A stretch of 64,000 nucleotides of DNA. Source: Candidatus Falkowbacteria bacterium S5_I03. Lineage in GTDB: Bacteria; Patescibacteriota; Patescibacteriia; Patescibacteriales; UBA12465. The translations under genes were made by a program, and so were the position numbers. Under the pieces are notes generated by a model that worked only from the letters and a program-made list of their open reading frames with translations, was not told where the DNA came from and did not search any database. The first letter of the stretch is position 1; every line of letters begins with the position of its first letter. Shown piece after piece: positions 61,901 to 64,000 of this stretch. The DNA is taken from positions 1 through 64,000 of the forward strand of contig JAEHGX010000007.1 in the NCBI GenBank assembly GCA_019248265.1. The letters run 5' to 3'.

Positions 61901-64000
61901 TTTGGTAGCGTAACAACTGGAGGAAGTCGATATTTAACTTCTTATTCTACTGGCGGTGTTGTAACCGCTACCGGAGGAACTGGCGGAGTTGGTAGAAGTG
62001 CTGGTACCCCAGGGACTAGCGGATCAGGTGCGGCAGGGGCAACAGTTGGCGCTGGCGGCGCTGGCGGCGCTGGCGGTGCTGCTTACGCTGGCGGTTTAGT
62101 TGGACAATCATCAGGCAGTATTTTTATAACTACTAGTTATTCTACAGAAACGGTAAATGCTAGCGGCGGAGTTAGTGGCAATGGAGCAACGGGAGTTAAT
62201 GGTGGAGATGCAGTATCTGGAGCTATCGGTGGAATTGGCGGCGCTGGTGGAGCGACTGGTATTGGCGGCGCAAGTTATGCTGGCGGTTTAATCGGTTCAA
62301 ATACCGGCATTATCGGCGGTGTATCTTATGCGACGGGAAATGTTAATTCAACTGGTGGCTCAACTGGTATTTCGGGAGTCGGTGGTAACGGCGGGGCTAG
62401 TGGAAATATTTCTGGTTCCACGGCGGCGACTGGCGGCGCTGGCGGCGCTGGTGCGGCTGGAGGCGCAAGTTATGCTGGTGGTTTAACTGCCAATAATTCC
62501 GCGATAGGTGTTGTTTTAAATGCATATTCATCTGGCAATGTTACTGCTCTGTCCGGAAATGGAGCCAATGGTAATACAGGCGGTATCGGCGGCGATGGTT
62601 CTCTTGGAGTCGGCAACCATATTGGCGGAACTGGTGGCGGCGGAGGAGCGGGGGGAGCTGGTGGCGCTGTTTATGTCGGCGGGTTAATTGGTAATAATCT
62701 TAATGCTTTAAATACGGTCATGACCAGTTATTCTAATGGGACTACAGTTACCGGCACGAGTGGAAATGGTGGTAATGGCGGTATCGGCGGTAATGGCGGT
62801 TTACCGGGTAGTGTCGGTGCTGGAGGTGCCGGCGCCCTTGGTGGTGCGGCTGGAGCTTCCGGCGTTTTATATATTGGTGGGCTTATCGGTTATAATGATG
62901 GAACAGTTTTATTTTTTTCATATTCAACTAGTAATATAATCGGTACCGGCGGTACCGGCGGTACCGGCGGTACTGGAGGTAATGGAGCTAATGGTTTTGT
63001 TGGTACTACAAATGGCGCTAATGGTGGTGTTGGTGGCGGAGCGGGTACTGCTGGAGGAGCCGGCGCTATTTATGGCGGCGGTTTTACTGGTTATAATAAT
63101 ACAGCTCGAAATATAAAAGACTCATCAGCTAGCGGTAATATTACTTTGAATGGTGGTACTGGTGGTACTGGTGGGCAGGGAGGTACTGGTGGTACTGGTG
63201 GTGAAGGAACTACAACAGGTACCGGTGGTACTGGCGGTGCGGCGGGAGCTAGAACAGCCGGAGCTGCTGGTAGTACTGTTTATGGTGGCGGGTTTGCTGG
63301 TTATAATTTAGGTATCATTTATACTAATTATGCTTTAGGCGATGTTACAATATTTGGCGGCACCGGCGGAGTTGGCGGTGCCGGAGGGACTGGCGGCAAT
63401 GGTGGTAACGGTGGCACGACTGGTGCTGGTGGAATTGGTGGTGCCGAAGGCGCAACGGCAGCTGGCGGTGCTGGCGGCATTCTGTATGCCGGTGGTTTTG
63501 CGGGACAAAATAATACGGCTGGTTTAATTCAATATTCTTGGTCTGCGGGCGATGTGATTACTACTGGTGGTAACGGTGCTATAGGTGGTTTAGCTGGTTC
63601 GGCAGGAACTGGTGGCAATGGCGGAACTTTGGCCGGTGGCAATGGTGGCGCTAGTGTTGCTGGGGGTGCTGGTGGTGCTGGTGGTGCAAGCTATGCCGGT
63701 GGATTTATCGGTGCTAATTTAACAGCCGCCAGTTTTAATACTAGTTATTCCTCAGGTAGCGTAACCATGACTGGTGGAAATGGCGCTAATGGTGCTAACG
63801 GCGCTAAAGGTGGTGATGGCGGAATTGGTGGTTCCGGGGCAGTTAACGGTGGCAACGGTACTAATGGAGCATTGGGAGGCAATGGCGGTATTGGCGGGAA
63901 TATTTTTGGTGGTGGTTTAGTTGGACAGAATACGGGTGCAATCTCTAATGCTTATTCAAAAGGAAATATCAGTTCCGTAGCCGGCACTCCTGGCAATGGT
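52985..64000 (+). CDS. Giant secreted Gly-rich GLUG-like repeat protein, 3' end outside window
   Basis: One open frame of 3,672 codons runs to the window end without a stop. It has a signal peptide (cleavage after ASA, residue 27), an acidic Glu/Pro/Thr/Ala stalk (about 30-195), and a beta region with EDGNGYIDHVEWIVPHLS and YWVGGSGDWSDAANHW, both frequent in CPR surface proteins. From about residue 590 there are about 47 units of about 65 residues. Each has a GLUG-type core ((Y/V)(A/V)GGL(V/I)GYN.G.I, then SYATGNV) and a variable GGxGGxGG/AGGAGG run. GLUG repeats occur in adhesins; the Gly runs recall PE-PGRS and beta-roll proteins. The frame holds at points sampled across the region. The likely role is a very large adhesin. 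Anchor and end are not visible. Confidence 0.88.
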   Translation, partial: MSLRFNKVVLLLLSTFLFIIFSTKASADESFFLVPENGNSEAVSEVASAPATEEAIAPEAEPNPVVVTETPAEEVAPILEETPVEEDILIEEETASEDTSVDEEAVAGETSLAEEDGVVEEDIATPEPESTTPTETGTETEIEETVVPEAEPETVEAEAAASAPIATPDMTPSIVEEQTSSGKTVTVSSTAEQELISPMTDIPVRTAIPEIFKVGQEDQIKIKWKNNDGQEMLFTTADEDGNGYIDHVEWIVPHLSTQIFEIIYISQAWQLDAQKNVIADIYDAVSLRDQNYVNLTDGQYVRITFEKLLDNERDITIYAKSQAEGETGIIEVYTLNGDLVATFSDINHDGKYRVLLTALQTPSDIFDLKIIGNIDIDQIIDPPANAYWVGGSGDWSDAANHWATVSNGTPDIGNLPDATTNVFFDASSGIASSIINIDTAVSIGSLTINGYLGTITQNASLAITNSGGQSGDYLQTSAATFTAFNPAVNTFSVTGSFSVTVGGFNRYTGMGISDDPFLIFDVYGLQGMKTGLTNSYKLNNDIDATVTSNWNAGTGFIPVGTNTTSFSGDFDGDNHTISNLYINSTSINYVGLFGYSISQIKNVNLANVSITAISTPGTNGTNGADGTSGTTPGVAGTGTAGTVGSNLYIGGLVGYNIGAIINTTISGSVTGTGGAGGTGGNGGAGGNTTSGATVAGAGGTTVTNAVAVGGTVYAGGLVGYSQQGGINEVGSSVNVVGTGGNGGNSGSGGNGGTNLGTGIGGAGGGVGVSGAGGVAYVGGLVGWVNSGIISASSATGNVTATGGIGGSAGNAGAGGNGGGAAIGGAGGNGGTGAAGGVSYAGGLIGNNLGVIKNTSYATGIVQAFGGASGNGSVGGTAGASAAATTGTAANGGSGGSGGAGAVAYAGGLVGQNSTDGVITGETGANYATGAVTATGSVGQDGRVGGNGGSAASGTAHTGGSGGPGGTGGVGGGAYAGGLVGLNSGFIVSSYSTAGLVTVIGGAGGAGASGGSGGVKGSSGASGAGGLSGTGGSANSTSAYGGGLVGNNIGGIQLSYSENSVSGVGGAGGSGATGVAALTGLAGLAGGSGGAGGVLYIGGITGNNTYQINSSYYTTGTVSGTAGAGGAAGAGGAGGNWTGGLAGAAGTAAAGAIIYAGGGIGYNAGTTITSDYSSGNVTGTSGAGGAGANGGNGGTSLAAVIGSAGAAGGIAYVGGLIGYNLNGQVITSYASGNVISNAGTGGMGGNGADGGNGAASTVGGAGAAGSTGGAGGAAFGGGLIAYYALGPIVTSYATGNVVVTGGTGGDGGLGGNGGNGGTNAIGGAGANGGNGGAGGVATAGGLTGFSSGVITSPTEVYASGNVTALGGTPGNAGAGGNGGATTATVNTGTAAAGGNGGTGGAGAIAYAGGLVGNNTNTIFNSYASSTVIAVASAGKNGGAAGLAGSGAAGGINHAGASGATGGGGGAGAAAYGGGIAGINTSTITNSDIQFGSVSVTGSNGGDGIIGGSGGAGGSGAIGGAGGSGGAGGAGAIGHAGGLVGNNLAGIIQDNSNANIDVVVVGGSSGAGGAGGAAGTRAVGGAGGSGGGAGAIAYGGGLTGLNSGIIDASHATGNVLATGGVGGMVGMGADGGSGSAGATGGTSGSNATASVLLRIGGAAYVGGLVGYNNTNGVIRNASYATGNVVAIGGAGANGTDGANGGNSTGAFAGGAGIAGGYGGVGGMAVAGSLVGYNVAIIGAHSYATGNASSTGGIGGIGGNAGHGGASGAGIAGVAGVAGGNGGIGGAAYSGGVVGWNGVLGTTLSTPNNTGTVTANGGLGGNGGVGGNGGNGGSTAGAIGGNGGNGGAGAAGGLAAGGGVAAYNLGIIQDITYTITDIIVNGGAAGNGGIGGNAGASGNISGGTGATAGNGGIGGVGGAIYVGGLAADNAGVIVGSVVIGSLSASNKAGGSGGLGGNGGNGVLGTGGHNGGVGGTGGTGGSSGNVFIGGLAGQGNGNISNSRSIGGTITVTPGSGGGVGGNGGEGGTKGTGGRNGTGGTGGIGGATGAIFAGGAVGHNSLNDVLFDTIYSTNNINVTGGTAGTGGSAADGGVGAIAGNGGAGGSGSSAQSNSINVGGLIGDIVGTGVSVIDSYATGTVFAIGQLGGNGANGGNGGNGGTSMSGGAGGLGGAGGAGGLVYGGGLIGFTNTTVYVDSNYSTGSVTLTAGYGGASGNGGAGGTGNAAVGGAGGNGAAGGAGGAVYAGGLIGFVTSGEIIISYSTGAVSGTAGAGGNSGNGGNGGNGGSGAIGGVGGAGIVGAAGGVSNTGGLIGQNSGTIQTSYHITGLVFANGGKAGNGGNGGNAGASGNISGSTSAVGGLGANGGVSGATNVGGLVGLNNTAAGIINNSYAKSNVTAVGGDGGNGGIGGNSGDGSAGTNHLGAIGGIGGNGGAGGGATAAALQAGGLVGQNALGTITTSYAETGTVTATGGAGGSSAIGGLGGIGSGTALSGVAGAGGAGGAGGGVYVGGLVGYTTGIITTNSYSKTSLNITGGAGKDGSVGQDGTVNRGAAGSNGGAGGASGIIYAGGLAGYTTSDVISSYASYDAVSGKGNIVVNGGVFGNGANAGHGGSGLIGGGVGGAGGTGGVGGAGGGFYVGGLLGASSATGVVTSSYSDSITIFGSELVAGNGGAGGNGGTGVGTFIGGAGTIGGVGGAGSIKAFGGLVGDNVGVIKGSSYSSINILVSAGSGGNGGAGGTGGTSGSTMATLTAAVGGAGAAGGAGGAVYAGGLVGRMTGTNQARIGESSASGNVTGTGGDGGNGGLGGNGGDGSTGLSTHVGAAGALGGAAGSGGAAFVGGLVGYSSFTTGTNNFLNTYATGNVLANGGNSGTAGTSGNGGASRTTITGGAGGGAVAAVAGGAAYAGGLIGYNAISTGLSDIISSYATGNVNSVGGAGSTGSIGGNGANGAVSAIGGAGGVGGTGGAGGEADAGGLLGFGSVTTGGSRYLTSYSTGGVVTATGGTGGVGRSAGTPGTSGSGAAGATVGAGGAGGAGGAAYAGGLVGQSSGSIFITTSYSTETVNASGGVSGNGATGVNGGDAVSGAIGGIGGAGGATGIGGASYAGGLIGSNTGIIGGVSYATGNVNSTGGSTGISGVGGNGGASGNISGSTAATGGAGGAGAAGGASYAGGLTANNSAIGVVLNAYSSGNVTALSGNGANGNTGGIGGDGSLGVGNHIGGTGGGGGAGGAGGAVYVGGLIGNNLNALNTVMTSYSNGTTVTGTSGNGGNGGIGGNGGLPGSVGAGGAGALGGAAGASGVLYIGGLIGYNDGTVLFFSYSTSNIIGTGGTGGTGGTGGNGANGFVGTTNGANGGVGGGAGTAGGAGAIYGGGFTGYNNTARNIKDSSASGNITLNGGTGGTGGQGGTGGTGGEGTTTGTGGTGGAAGARTAGAAGSTVYGGGFAGYNLGIIYTNYALGDVTIFGGTGGVGGAGGTGGNGGNGGTTGAGGIGGAEGATAAGGAGGILYAGGFAGQNNTAGLIQYSWSAGDVITTGGNGAIGGLAGSAGTGGNGGTLAGGNGGASVAGGAGGAGGASYAGGFIGANLTAASFNTSYSSGSVTMTGGNGANGANGAKGGDGGIGGSGAVNGGNGTNGALGGNGGIGGNIFGGGLVGQNTGAISNAYSKGNISSVAGTPGNG
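54780..64000 (+). repeat. About 47 imperfect coding repeats of about 195 bp
   Basis: The GGLVG or GGLIG core recurs about 47 times between 54,943 and 63,911 by my count, at a mean distance of about 195 bp. The Gly-rich part of each unit varies in length. DNA identity between units is partial, with short GGTGGT/GGCGGT-type microrepeats throughout, which should make slippage and assembly errors likely. Confidence 0.85.

Noticed and set aside
54778..63527. Many long reading frames on the minus strand and in other frames across the Gly-rich region (for example 58876-59268 minus, rich in Pro)
   Set aside because: They are mirror frames of GGN-rich codons (Gly read backward gives Pro), lack starts and families, and the plus frame from 52985 is open throughout.

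Overview
The window looks like a piece of a Candidatus Patescibacteria (CPR, Parcubacteria-like) chromosome. This is inference, not proof. The support is: almost all genes on one strand, AT-rich spacers with few Shine-Dalgarno sites, E. coli-like promoters with TATAAT very close to start codons, very large secreted proteins built from modules common in CPR genomes (NVGIGTTNP fibre repeats, EWIVPHLS module, Cys-rich GYYC repeats), single-pass cupredoxins and DsbA-like proteins, and the standard genetic code (TGA is used as stop).

Region 1 (about 0.6-21.2 kb) is a cell-surface locus. It holds three fibre-like proteins made of NVGIGT repeats (620-6223, 8319-12218, 13130-15604), a triple LamG-type lectin (6220-8268), a membrane-anchored cupredoxin (12266-12958), a stand-alone S74 endosialidase-type chaperone (15631-16155) and two Cys-rich secreted proteins (16188-19892, 19899-21245). 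Region 2 (21.4-25.3 kb) holds small exported or anchored proteins: a lipoprotein and a protein ending in a Bacteroidota-type T9SS sorting domain, three tandem paralogues, a cupredoxin, and a pair of tiny membrane proteins. Region 3 (25.3-30.2 kb) is core: ligA, gatC, gatA, a Cys-less DsbA-fold protein and tRNA-Ser(GGA).

Region 4 (30.2-44.0 kb) reads as a metal and thiol-redox island. It is bracketed by two direct copies of a 116-bp sequence (115/116 identical), each followed by a hairpin whose stem differs at five of nine pairs with every pair restored and the loop unchanged. Each copy is followed by an intrinsic terminator. The left copy lies just after tRNA-Ser and the right copy ends in a sequence like that tRNA's 3' end. 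Between them are two thioredoxin-fold proteins, a cupredoxin with a Cys-rich tail, a cysteine-desulfurase-like enzyme, an M23 peptidase, a Zn/Cd-type and a Cu-type P1B ATPase (both with unusual key motifs), SHOCT, DUF302, DUF2933-like and DUF5676-like proteins, a Met-rich secreted protein, a 50-residue YHS protein, and an ECF sigma factor with a probable membrane anti-sigma. The genes together suggest sensing, binding and export of soft metals with thiol maintenance outside the membrane.

Region 5 (44.0-52.9 kb) is mixed: a putative HExxH protein, a RelB/YafQ-type toxin-antitoxin pair, a peptidase S51, an SDR oxidoreductase, a methyltransferase, tRNA-Lys(TTT), a fibronectin-type III surface protein, a second ECF sigma/anti-sigma-like pair and a Nudix hydrolase. 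Region 6 (52,985 to the end) is one open frame of at least 3,672 codons for a secreted, Gly-rich protein with about 47 GLUG-like repeats; its end is outside the window.

The best candidate for something undescribed is the twin structured element flanking region 4. Coordinates of short sites were read by eye and may be off by one base.
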